A stretch of 64,000 nucleotides of DNA from an uncultured Sphingomonadaceae bacterium (GTDB taxonomy: Bacteria > Pseudomonadota > Alphaproteobacteria > Sphingomonadales > Sphingomonadaceae). Positions within the stretch are counted from its first letter, which is position 1; every line of letters starts with the position of its first letter. The notes beneath the pieces were generated by a model. That model saw only the letters and a list, made by a program, of their open reading frames with translations, ran no database searches and was not told where the DNA came from. Positions 55,383-63,329 of this stretch are shown here, piece after piece. The stretch spans positions 864,770-928,769 of the forward strand of contig CAMYJW010000030.1 of the NCBI GenBank assembly GCA_947258815.1, written 5' to 3'. The position numbers were made by a program, and so were the translations under genes.

Positions 55383-56347
55383 ACGGACACCTTGGCAAGC
55401 ATGGGATGGGCTTCGATCAGTTGCGCGCGCAGCGCACCAGCGCTTGGCGCCAGTTCATCATCGGGCGCACGGGCAATTGCCGTCAGCGCGCCAAATCCGG
55501 CCGCAGTGTCAAGCGCCAGAAATTCTCGCAAAGCCTGCCAACGCAGCGAGGCTGTGCCCTGTTCGCGTGCGATCCTTGCAAAGGCCGGTGCGGCATCTTC
55601 GCGCTTCATCCGGCCCAGCAGCGCCATGATCAGTTCGGTGCGGCTGTCCTGCGGATTTCCCGCCGCCTGATAGACAAGCCGGCCATCGGCAAGGCTGTAT
55701 TCGCGCGTGGTTCCGGCATTGGCCTGACGCCGTTGCAGCCGCAGCGTCACCAGCCGCCCTTCAACAGCGCGCACCAGCAACGCCTCGCGGGAGGCATCGC
55801 GCGCCACCACATCACCGGGCACAAGCGAAACGCGCCGGTGGTCGAGCAGAGCTTCCTTTTCGCCGGTGAACATGCGTTCGATACGTTCGGCGCGGGCCGT
55901 TCCGGCCAGCACGCATTCCCACACTTCGCTGGGCGAGAAATCCACCGTCACCGGATCGGGCCGCGCAGCCAGACCATCGCCATCCAGCGCGATCAGCGAC
56001 AGCGTGACATTGCCCGAACGGGCCAGCAGCAACGTTGAAATCGTGCCATCGGTAAAGTGGCGCAGCGGCACATGGCCAAGCGGCGATCGGGAAACGGCAT
56101 CGCTGACCACGCGCGAAAATTCTTCCGCCAGTTCACCCGCGTCCGAACCGTTGGGCGCGAACAACCCGGCAAGCGCGGGGCAATCCGCCAGCGGGCCTTG
56201 CGCGGCAAAGGCATCGAGATCGGCCAGCACGGCGGCCATATGCGGACGCTCACGCCAGGCTTTCACCGCGCGAAACAGCGCGGCCTGCGCGTCACGCTGC
56301 GGAGTATCGTCACTCCGCAGCGCGCGCAGATCGGGATGAATGTGCAT
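55370..56347 (-). CDS. barrel plus helical-tail protein, unknown
   Basis: A 325-residue protein I do not recognise. Residues 95-210 are strand-rich (GTISTLLLARSGNVTLSLIALDG, VSLVPGDVVARD), as in a cupin barrel, but no HxH metal motif is seen. The C-terminal 90 residues are helical and HEAT-like (RTELIMALLGRMKREDAAPAF, LRWQALREFLAL). Its layout mirrors the downstream 299-residue protein, so they may be diverged partners. GAGGGG, partly overlapping the peptide gene's stop, precedes its ATG. Confidence 0.7.
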   Translation of the reverse strand: MHIHPDLRALRSDDTPQRDAQAALFRAVKAWRERPHMAAVLADLDAFAAQGPLADCPALAGLFAPNGSDAGELAEEFSRVVSDAVSRSPLGHVPLRHFTDGTISTLLLARSGNVTLSLIALDGDGLAARPDPVTVDFSPSEVWECVLAGTARAERIERMFTGEKEALLDHRRVSLVPGDVVARDASREALLVRAVEGRLVTLRLQRRQANAGTTREYSLADGRLVYQAAGNPQDSRTELIMALLGRMKREDAAPAFARIAREQGTASLRWQALREFLALDTAAGFGALTAIARAPDDELAPSAGALRAQLIEAHPMLAKVSVCPE

Positions 56348-56356
56348 CCCGGCCCC

Positions 56357-56521
56357 TCAGAACATGCCCTGAGTGGGATTGAGATCGTAGAGGAACGTCA
56401 TCAGGATAACGATCGTATCGTCCGATGACTGAACGCGCGCGGCATCGGAAAGCGTGCCGAACAGGCCGGTCAGGGTGTCGAGATCGGGAAGTGCGTCAAT
56501 ATCAATTTTAGGTAGGTTCAT
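56357..56521 (-). CDS. 54-residue acidic peptide, first gene of unknown operon
   Basis: A small gene with a strong ribosome site (GAGGGG, 7 bases before ATG at 56521). The 54-residue product opens MNLPKIDIDALPDLDTL, has a GLFGTLSDAARVQSSDD middle, then a hydrophobic IVILMTFLYDL and ends NPTQGMF. It has no cysteine, no signal peptide and about eight Asp. It ends 9 bases before the next gene, so the two are coupled. A precursor-peptide, small-subunit or toxin-like role is possible; none is shown. Confidence 0.65.
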   Translation of the reverse strand: MNLPKIDIDALPDLDTLTGLFGTLSDAARVQSSDDTIVILMTFLYDLNPTQGMF

Positions 56522-56542
56522 GATTGATCCCCTCAGCAAACA

Positions 56543-56562
56543 ACGAAGCAGGAGCGCTTCGT
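56543..56562 (-). promoter_or_regulatory. perfect inverted repeat in the operon leader
   Basis: ACGAAGC and GCTTCGT flank a six-base spacer, 22 bases before the peptide start codon. It may be an operator or a leader hairpin that affects translation. Upstream, an AT-rich stretch near 56594-56615 is the likely promoter region; no clear -35/-10 pair can be named. Confidence 0.45.
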
Positions 56563-56630
56563 GAGAGGCAATCTGACCGGCTGGACGCCGACACTTAAAT
56601 TAAAAGATTGTAACGCGCCGCAGGGTGGCT

Positions 56631-57443
56631 CTATCGGTCTGCGACAATGTCATTTTTCATGCTGAGGACGATAATCAGACCGCCCGTTTCGGGCACTGAC
56701 TGCCCCGGCGCACCCTGCACGCGCGCCGCATCGGCACGCGCCCTGTCAAGAATCGCCGCCGGAACGTCCGGCATATGCACAATCATGTCTGCCGCGCCAA
56801 GATGACGGGCCTGTTTCAGCGTCAGATCTTCCGGATCGGCGCTGCTCAGAACGATCTGAACCAGCCCGCCTGCGTGCGTGTCCACATCCGCGCCATCCAG
56901 CCATCCATCGACCAGCGCATCGCGATTATCGGCCAGCGGGTCCAGCACGCCGCCTTCGCCCAGCGCCGCATCAATCGCGCGGCGGCGATCCGTGGCATCG
57001 GGCCAGCGTGCACGCAGCCGTTGCCGCGCCGCGCCAAGCGCCGCCGCCAGCCGCCCCAGCGATTGCGGCAGGATCATCTCAAGCCGCAGCCGCAATGCCT
57101 TGGCCAGCCCGGCGGACGCTCCGCCCGTTCCGATCGCCAACAGCACCGGCGAACGATCGAGAATGCCGGGTACGATAAAATCGCACAGATCGGGCCGGTC
57201 CGCCGCATTTACCAGCACACCTGCGCTTTTGAGGCGCGCAGCATCGGCGCGCGCGCGATCATCATCGTCATGGGCAACAAACGCCAGCCGTGCGCCTTTA
57301 TCGACGCCATCCTGCAAGTCTGCGATCACCAGCCCGCCTGCGCGTTCAACCAGGCGGCGTTTGGCCTCGGCAGCCTCCCCCGATCCCACCACGATCACGG
57401 GCTGGCCCGCAATGCGATGGAACAGCGGCAGGTTCTCGATCAA
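56631..57443 (-). CDS. precorrin-2 dehydrogenase/sirohydrochlorin ferrochelatase-type protein
   Basis: N-terminal half of CysG (SirC/Met8-like): it oxidises precorrin-2 and may insert iron to give sirohaem. LPLFHRIAGQPVIVVGSGEAAEAKRRL is the NAD-binding opening, AADRPDLCDFIVP and IGTGGASAGLAKALR are typical. The SUMT methyltransferase domain of full CysG is absent; after about residue 190 a short divergent C-terminus follows. The start is most likely TTG at 57443, whose TTGA overlaps the lysA stop, giving 270 residues. The 110 bases downstream hold the leader of the unknown operon. Confidence 0.88.
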   Translation of the reverse strand: MIENLPLFHRIAGQPVIVVGSGEAAEAKRRLVERAGGLVIADLQDGVDKGARLAFVAHDDDDRARADAARLKSAGVLVNAADRPDLCDFIVPGILDRSPVLLAIGTGGASAGLAKALRLRLEMILPQSLGRLAAALGAARQRLRARWPDATDRRRAIDAALGEGGVLDPLADNRDALVDGWLDGADVDTHAGGLVQIVLSSADPEDLTLKQARHLGAADMIVHMPDVPAAILDRARADAARVQGAPGQSVPETGGLIIVLSMKNDIVADR

Positions 57444-58714
57444 TCTGCCTGCTCCAGCCAGTCCGGCACTTGTTCTGCCGCAAGGATCACGCTTGGCTCT
57501 ATGCGCTGCGCAACCACCGCCCACTTATCGCCGCTGACCATCACTTCGGGCACCAGCGCGCGGCTGTTATAGGTGTTGGCCATTGTTGCGCCATATGCGC
57601 CTGCCGTGCGGAAAGCGCCAAGATCGCCTGCCTGCACCGCATCGATATCGCGCGCGGTGGCAAACGTATCCGAACTCTCGCAGATTGGGCCGACGATATT
57701 AGCCATCATCCGCTCTCCCGAAGGCGCAAGCGCGGCAAAATCGTGCCATGCGTCATACATCGCCGGACGCGCCAGATCGTTCATCGCGGCATCGACCACC
57801 ACAAACGGCGTGTTGGTGGCGCTTTGCTTCACGCGGATCACGCGCGTCAGCAACACGCCGGCATTGCCCGCAATCACGCGGCCCGGCTCAAACATGATCG
57901 TCGCATCCCAGCCGCTTGTGGCTTGCGCAATCATCGCGGCATAATCGCCCGGACCGGGAAGTTCCTCGTGCGCGCGATATGGCACACCCAGCCCGCCGCC
58001 CAGATCCATATGGCTGACCGTAAAGCCCGCGCCGCGCAGCTCGGCCATCAGCGCGCCCATTTTCACAAAAGCTTCGCGCGATGGTTCAAGATCGGTGATC
58101 TGGCTGCCGATGTGGACCGCCAGCCCGCGCATTTCCAGCCCCTCCAGCGCGCTCAGCCGGGCGTAGATCGCCGCCGCCTGATGATAGGCAACGCCAAACT
58201 TGTTTTCCGATTTTCCAGTTGAAATCTTGGCATGGGTGCGCGCATCGACATCGGGATTGACCCGCAGCGCGCAAACCGCCGTGCGCCCCATCGCCGCCGC
58301 GATCCGGGCAAGCTCAACCCCTTCTTCCTCGCTCTCCAGATTGAACTGGCCCAGCCCCACTTCAACCGCGCGCGTCAGTTCGCGCGCACCCTTGCCAACG
58401 CCGGAAAACACGACATCGCCAGCCGGGATGCCAGCCGCCAGGGCACGCTCAAGCTCTCCGCCCGAAACGATATCGGCGCCATAACCTTCACCCGCCAGCA
58501 CTTTCAGCACGGCAAGGTTGGGATTGGCCTTCATCGCAAAAGCGATGTGAATGCTGGGCAAAACCGCGCTCAGCGCATCGCGGAACACCCGCGCATGGCG
58601 TGTGAGCGTGGCCTGTGAATAGACGTAGACCGGCGTTCCCACAGCCTTGGCAATCGCGGAAAGCGGCACGTCCTCGGCGTAAAGCTCGCCGTTCTGGTAA
58701 GTGAAATGATCCAT
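57440..58714 (-). CDS. lysA: diaminopimelate decarboxylase LysA
   Basis: PLP enzyme making lysine from meso-diaminopimelate, 424 residues. The PLP lysine is in IAFAMKANPN, the H/G-rich sites are in VHIGSQITDL and LGGGLGVPY, and EPGRVIAGNAG and ICESSDTFA with the catalytic Cys follow. It is 18 bases after the lptM-like gene, the usual lptM-lysA order, and its stop overlaps the next start. Confidence 0.97.
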   Translation of the reverse strand: MDHFTYQNGELYAEDVPLSAIAKAVGTPVYVYSQATLTRHARVFRDALSAVLPSIHIAFAMKANPNLAVLKVLAGEGYGADIVSGGELERALAAGIPAGDVVFSGVGKGARELTRAVEVGLGQFNLESEEEGVELARIAAAMGRTAVCALRVNPDVDARTHAKISTGKSENKFGVAYHQAAAIYARLSALEGLEMRGLAVHIGSQITDLEPSREAFVKMGALMAELRGAGFTVSHMDLGGGLGVPYRAHEELPGPGDYAAMIAQATSGWDATIMFEPGRVIAGNAGVLLTRVIRVKQSATNTPFVVVDAAMNDLARPAMYDAWHDFAALAPSGERMMANIVGPICESSDTFATARDIDAVQAGDLGAFRTAGAYGATMANTYNSRALVPEVMVSGDKWAVVAQRIEPSVILAAEQVPDWLEQAD

Positions 58715-58732
58715 CGCGTGCCCTGTGACGCG

Positions 58733-58984
58733 CTATTCGGACGGCGGCAAGTCGAAAGGATCGTCCTCGCGTTCCTCTGACCGTCTTCGAAGTTCGACAT
58801 TGCGTTCGGGAACGGCCTGAACGCCCGGTTCAAGCAACGCATCGGGAGAACGCGGCACTTCGCGCCCATATGGCGCAACCGGCAGCGATTTGCCCTGCTT
58901 GGGTTCAAGCCCCGCGCGATTTCCGCAGGCAGACAACGCGAGCGTCAACGTCAGCCCGCTTGCGATCAATGCCGTGGCGCGCAT
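58733..58984 (-). CDS. lptM: LptM-like small lipoprotein
   Basis: An 83-residue lipoprotein with the signal peptide ending in LSACGNRAGLEP, close to the LptM/YifL pattern of a lipobox Cys followed by G-x-(K/R)-G-L and a proline. LptM helps oxidise the LptD outer-membrane LPS translocon. The C-terminal part is charged and disordered. It sits between argH and lysA, a conserved place for this gene. Confidence 0.8.
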   Translation of the reverse strand: MRATALIASGLTLTLALSACGNRAGLEPKQGKSLPVAPYGREVPRSPDALLEPGVQAVPERNVELRRRSEEREDDPFDLPPSE

Positions 58985-58989
58985 CGCGT

Positions 58990-60363
58990 TTACTCCATTC
59001 CCAGTAATTGACGCGCCTGTACCACGCGCTTGCGCACTTCATCGGGCGCGGTTCCGCCATGGCTGCAACGCGCCGCAACCGACGCTTCAACCGAAAGCGC
59101 GGCATAGACCCGATCATCGATCCGCGCATCAATCGCCTGCAAATCCGCAAGCGGCAATGCATCCAGCGCGCAGCCCCTGGTTTCGGCAAGTTTCACCGCC
59201 GCGCCGGTGATATGATGGGCTTCGCGAAATGGAATGTCGGCCTGTGTCACCAGCCAGTCAGCCAGATCTGTTGCCGTGGCATAGCCCAGTTCGGCGGCTT
59301 CACGCATCCGATCGGTGCGAAACGTTGAATCGGCGATCATCCCCGTCATCGCGGCAATAGACAGCGCCAGCAAACCCGCCGCTTCGAACACCGGCGGTTT
59401 ATCGTCCTGCATATCTTTCGAATAGGCGAGCGGCAGGCCCTTCATCGTCATCATCAGCGCGCTGAGGCACCCGGCAATGCGCCCGGCATGGCCGCGCACC
59501 AGCTCTGCCGCATCGGGGTTTTTCTTTTGCGGCATGATCGAGCTGCCGGTTGAAAGCGTATCGGGCATGCGCACGAAACCGAAAGGCTGGCTCGCCCAGA
59601 TGATGAACTCTTCGGCCAGCCGCGAAAGATGCAGGCTGCACTGCGCCGCGGCCATCAGATAATCGAGCGCGAAATCCCGATCAGATACGGCATCGAGGCT
59701 GTTATCGGTCGGCGCGTCAAAGCCCAGCGCTTGCGCGGTCATTTCGCGATCAATCGGAAACCCGGTTCCCGCCAGCGCTGCAGACCCCAGCGGACACTTG
59801 TTCAGCCGCGCGCGCGCATCGGCAAAGCGCGAACGATCGCGCGCGATCATCTCATAGTAGGCCATCAGGTGGTGCCCCAACGTCACTGGCTGGGCGGTCT
59901 GCAAATGGGTGAACCCCGGCATGATCGATCCGGCATGTTCGCCCGCGCGGCTGACCAGCGCCTTTTGCAGCGCTTCCAGCCCGGCATCCGCCTGTTCCAG
60001 CGCATCGCGCACCCACAGCCTGAAATCGGTCGCCACCTGGTCGTTGCGGCTGCGCGCGGTATGCAGCCGCCCCGCCGCCGCGCCGATCAATTCTGACAGG
60101 CGGCTTTCGGTGGTCATGTGAATGTCTTCAAGATCCCAGTCTTCGGGCACGCCATCGGCTTCGTATTCGGCGGCAACGGCATCAAGCCCATCGAGAATCG
60201 CCTGCATATCCGCGTCGGAAACGATCTGTTGCGCGCCCAGCATCGTCACATGCGCCTTCGACGCGGCAATATCCTGACGCCACAATGCCTTGTCGAACGG
60301 GATAGAGGCATTTATCTCACGCATGATTGCAGACGGTCCGGCCTCGAACCGTCCGCCCCACAT
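58990..60363 (-). CDS. argH: argininosuccinate lyase ArgH
   Basis: Final enzyme of arginine synthesis, 457 residues, cleaving argininosuccinate to arginine and fumarate. [10 protein letters not shown] at the N-terminus, [28 protein letters not shown] with the catalytic His and the flexible signature loop [12 protein letters not shown] with the catalytic Ser are present. ATG at 60363 (MWGGRF) is chosen by homology; a TTG at 60402 would add 13 residues. Confidence 0.96.
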   Translation of the reverse strand: MWGGRFEAGPSAIMREINASIPFDKALWRQDIAASKAHVTMLGAQQIVSDADMQAILDGLDAVAAEYEADGVPEDWDLEDIHMTTESRLSELIGAAAGRLHTARSRNDQVATDFRLWVRDALEQADAGLEALQKALVSRAGEHAGSIMPGFTHLQTAQPVTLGHHLMAYYEMIARDRSRFADARARLNKCPLGSAALAGTGFPIDREMTAQALGFDAPTDNSLDAVSDRDFALDYLMAAAQCSLHLSRLAEEFIIWASQPFGFVRMPDTLSTGSSIMPQKKNPDAAELVRGHAGRIAGCLSALMMTMKGLPLAYSKDMQDDKPPVFEAAGLLALSIAAMTGMIADSTFRTDRMREAAELGYATATDLADWLVTQADIPFREAHHITGAAVKLAETRGCALDALPLADLQAIDARIDDRVYAALSVEASVAARCSHGGTAPDEVRKRVVQARQLLGME

Positions 60364-60379
60364 CTGGTTGGAACCTGTC

Positions 60380-60949
60380 TTGCTGTTATCCCGGTCGCTC
60401 AAACTTGGTGTCCTTGGCCTCGCGCTGATTGCTAGCGCCTGCGATAGGCAAAGCGCGACACAGGCGCAACCACAGGCTGAAGCATCCAGCGAGGCCAAAG
60501 CGCTGAGCGGCACGATAGACCGCACGCATGCAGGCACGCCGCTGCCAAAACTTGAACTGCGCGATGCCGCAGGCAATTCGTTGAAGCTCGGCACGCTGTC
60601 GGGCAAACCGCTGCTGATCAACCTTTGGGCGACATGGTGCGCGCCATGCGTGGTCGAACTGCCGATGCTTAACACTCTGGCCGCCGAGATGGACGGCACC
60701 CTGCGCGTGCTCACCGTCTCCCAGGATATGCGTCAGACCGAAAACGTCGCGCCGTTTCTGGCGCAGCGCGGGCTGGACCGGCTGGAGCCGTGGCTTGATC
60801 CCGGATCGGACCTGACGTTTGAACTAGGTGCACAAACGCTGCCTGCAACGATCCTTTATGACAGCGACGGCAAGGAAGTGTGGCGCTATATCGGCGGCAA
60901 TGACTGGACCAGCGCGCAAAGCGCCGCGTGGCTGGACGAAGCGTTCTAA
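60380..60949 (+). CDS. TlpA-like thioredoxin-fold lipoprotein
   Basis: Periplasmic thiol-disulfide protein with a lipobox (LIASACDRQ) and the redox motif WCAPC in [16 protein letters not shown]; family role is reducing cytochrome c or oxidase apoproteins. TTG at 60380 gives a 21-residue lipoprotein signal peptide and about 189 residues; ATG at 60323 would extend into argH and is less likely. It is divergent from argH with only about 16 bases between starts. Confidence 0.85.
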   Translation: MLLSRSLKLGVLGLALIASACDRQSATQAQPQAEASSEAKALSGTIDRTHAGTPLPKLELRDAAGNSLKLGTLSGKPLLINLWATWCAPCVVELPMLNTLAAEMDGTLRVLTVSQDMRQTENVAPFLAQRGLDRLEPWLDPGSDLTFELGAQTLPATILYDSDGKEVWRYIGGNDWTSAQSAAWLDEAF

Positions 60950-60994
60950 AAACAGGCGCCACGCACCTCCACGCCAGCAACTCGCGATGAAAAC

Positions 60995-62209
60995 CTAACC
61001 TGATCGGTGCTGAAGCCTAAGCGCCAGCGCGATTGCCGCCGCCCCAGCGATCAGCGCAATCGGGATAGTCCCGATCAGAACCTCGCGCTCCTGCGCATTG
61101 CCGCTCAACAGCATCGCGCCATAAAGCGGTCCGGCTATCGACCCGATCCGTCCCCAGGCGACTGCCGCCCCGGTGCCGACGCCACCTGTCCCGCGCGGAT
61201 AGATCGGCGGCGTCATCGCATAAAGAAACGACTGCGTTGTGAGGATCGCGCCGCCCAGAAAAAACGCCAGCACAATACCTGCCAGCGGCACGACCACGTT
61301 CGCCAACGCAAACAACAGGACTGGGATCGCCGAAAAGGCAATCAGCGCGACAAGCCACGCACGCTTGGTATCAAGCAGCGGGGCAGAAATCAGACACGCA
61401 AGAAACCCGCCACCGTTAAATGCAAGCTGCGCGATTAGTGCCTGCCGCGCGCTGAAACCCATGCCTGAAAGCAGCGTAGGAAGCCAGTTCAGGACCAGAT
61501 AGAGGATAATCAGTGTGGCGAAAAAACTGAGCCAGACAAGCAAGGTGGGAACAGCGCGATCCGCACCGAAAAGCGATTCCAGAACACCTGCTTTGCGGTC
61601 ATGCGCCGGATCGCTTTCAGATGAGCGAGCCTGCCCGATTGAACGAAAAGCCCAAAGCGCGATGCCAACAGCAATCGGAATAGCCCCGCCAATGAAGAAC
61701 AGCGGACGCCATGCATCTCCGGCAATTGCACCAGCCAGACTGACCGAGGCCCCGCCGATGGGAACCCCGCAATACAGATAGGCAACAGCGCGCTTTTCCT
61801 TGCCCGGCGCGGCATTTTCCGATGTCAGAGCAATCAGATTGGGCAACGCGCCGCCGAGGCCAAGCCCGGTCAGAAAGCGCGTGACGATCAATTCCGTGCC
61901 GTTGCTCGCCAGTCCGGTCAGTATCGAGGCGACACCGAATGCAAAGACAGATGCGGCAAGCACTGAAATCCGGCCCAGCCGATCCGCCACCCAGCCCCCG
62001 AAAAGCGCGCCGAACAGCAAACCGAACGTGCTGGCGCTGAAAAACAGGCCAAGCGTATCGGAATCGAGCCCCATCGGCCCGGCAAAACGAGGGGCTGCCA
62101 CACCGGCTACTTGCAGATCAAACCCTTCCAGAACCGCGATGGCGATGCACAGCCACGCAATTTCCGGGCGGGCGCGCCCCTGCCCGGCATCTGAGGTGGT
62201 CGTTGCCAT
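60995..62209 (-). CDS. MFS transporter, aromatic acid:H+ symporter-like
   Basis: Twelve-helix major facilitator of 404 residues. The motif-A loop is GGWVADRLGRISV between helices 2 and 3, ALAVLEGFDLQV-type helix 1 (IAVLEGFDLQVAGV) with an Asp is characteristic of the AAHS subfamily, which imports 4-hydroxybenzoate and related acids. ATG at 62209 is used; the longer frame starts at TTG. Substrate not proven. It converges on the TlpA-like gene. Confidence 0.88.
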   Translation of the reverse strand: MATTTSDAGQGRARPEIAWLCIAIAVLEGFDLQVAGVAAPRFAGPMGLDSDTLGLFFSASTFGLLFGALFGGWVADRLGRISVLAASVFAFGVASILTGLASNGTELIVTRFLTGLGLGGALPNLIALTSENAAPGKEKRAVAYLYCGVPIGGASVSLAGAIAGDAWRPLFFIGGAIPIAVGIALWAFRSIGQARSSESDPAHDRKAGVLESLFGADRAVPTLLVWLSFFATLIILYLVLNWLPTLLSGMGFSARQALIAQLAFNGGGFLACLISAPLLDTKRAWLVALIAFSAIPVLLFALANVVVPLAGIVLAFFLGGAILTTQSFLYAMTPPIYPRGTGGVGTGAAVAWGRIGSIAGPLYGAMLLSGNAQEREVLIGTIPIALIAGAAAIALALRLQHRSG

Positions 62210-62260
62210 AGTCGCTTTCAATCAACGATCAGATTAGGACTGGCGAGTGCGCCCCACCGT

Positions 62261-63319
62261 TCAACGCCGCTCACCGGGAAAGCGCGCGATATCTATCTGA
62301 TCGCGCATTCCGGCATAGCCCAGCCCCATCGACATATCCCATTCCAGCATCGAATATGGATGGCCTTTGTCAAACGCGCTCAGCTCATCGAGCCGGGCAA
62401 GCGTTTCGGCAGACAGCGCCAGATCGCAGGCGGCAAGGTTTTGCTGCATTTGCTCTGGACGAGTCGCGCCGACAATCGGGATGATCCCGCGAGTCATCAT
62501 CCATGCCAGCGCCACTTGTGCGGGAGGCGCGCCAATCCCGGCGGCCACTGAGTCAAGCGCCTGCGCAATCGCCCGGTTGCGATCATCGAGCGGCTGAATC
62601 TGCATCGTATCGAGCCGCTTGGGCCCGTTGCCGCCTTCGGCCTGATCGCCAGCGGTGTATTTGCCAGACAGTATCCCGCCTGCCAGCGGCGACCATGCGG
62701 TGATCGCAATATCGTGCGCGACGGCCAGCGGTATATGCTCCCGCTCGATCGAACGCTGCACGAGGCTGTATTCAAGCTGCATGCAGGCAATTGGCGGCAG
62801 GCCACGCAGATCGTGAAACGCCTGCCCGCGCGACACGATCCAGGCCGGCACATCGGAGAGGCCGACATGCAGGATCTTGCCCGCGCGGATCATATCCTCA
62901 AACGCGCGCAAAACCTCGTCCACAGGCGTGGTGAAATCCCAGAAATGCGCATAATAAAGATCGATATAGTCGATCCCCAGCCGGGCAAGGCTCTTATCGA
63001 CATTCTGTACGATATTCTTGCGGTGCGTGCCCGCTTCATTGGGGTCCATCCGCCCCGGCGGCGCATTGGCATACTTGGTGGCAACAACGAACCGTTCGCG
63101 ATCATCGGCAATGAACCGGCCGATCATCTTTTCGCTTTCGCCGCCGGTATACATGTTCGCCGTGTCGATAAAATTGCCGCCACCTTCGACATAGGCATCG
63201 AAGACCGCGCGGCATTCGCTTTCGGGGCGCGACCATTCAGCCGCCTCGCCAAAAGTCATCGTACCAAGGGCGATCTGCGACACGCGCATGCCGCTGCGGC
63301 CAAGTATCGAATAGCGCAT
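62261..63319 (-). CDS. aldo/keto reductase
   Basis: NADPH-dependent TIM-barrel reductase of 352 residues. The catalytic tetrad is visible: Asp and Tyr in FIDTANMYTGGESE, Lys in VATKYANAP and His in DLYYAHFWD. ITAWSPLAGGILSGKY and PIVGATRPEQMQQ form the cofactor end. It lies about 50 bases upstream of the MFS gene on the same strand, suggesting one unit. Substrate unknown. Confidence 0.93.
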   Translation of the reverse strand: MRYSILGRSGMRVSQIALGTMTFGEAAEWSRPESECRAVFDAYVEGGGNFIDTANMYTGGESEKMIGRFIADDRERFVVATKYANAPPGRMDPNEAGTHRKNIVQNVDKSLARLGIDYIDLYYAHFWDFTTPVDEVLRAFEDMIRAGKILHVGLSDVPAWIVSRGQAFHDLRGLPPIACMQLEYSLVQRSIEREHIPLAVAHDIAITAWSPLAGGILSGKYTAGDQAEGGNGPKRLDTMQIQPLDDRNRAIAQALDSVAAGIGAPPAQVALAWMMTRGIIPIVGATRPEQMQQNLAACDLALSAETLARLDELSAFDKGHPYSMLEWDMSMGLGYAGMRDQIDIARFPGERR

Positions 63320-63329
63320 CAGGCGCGGC

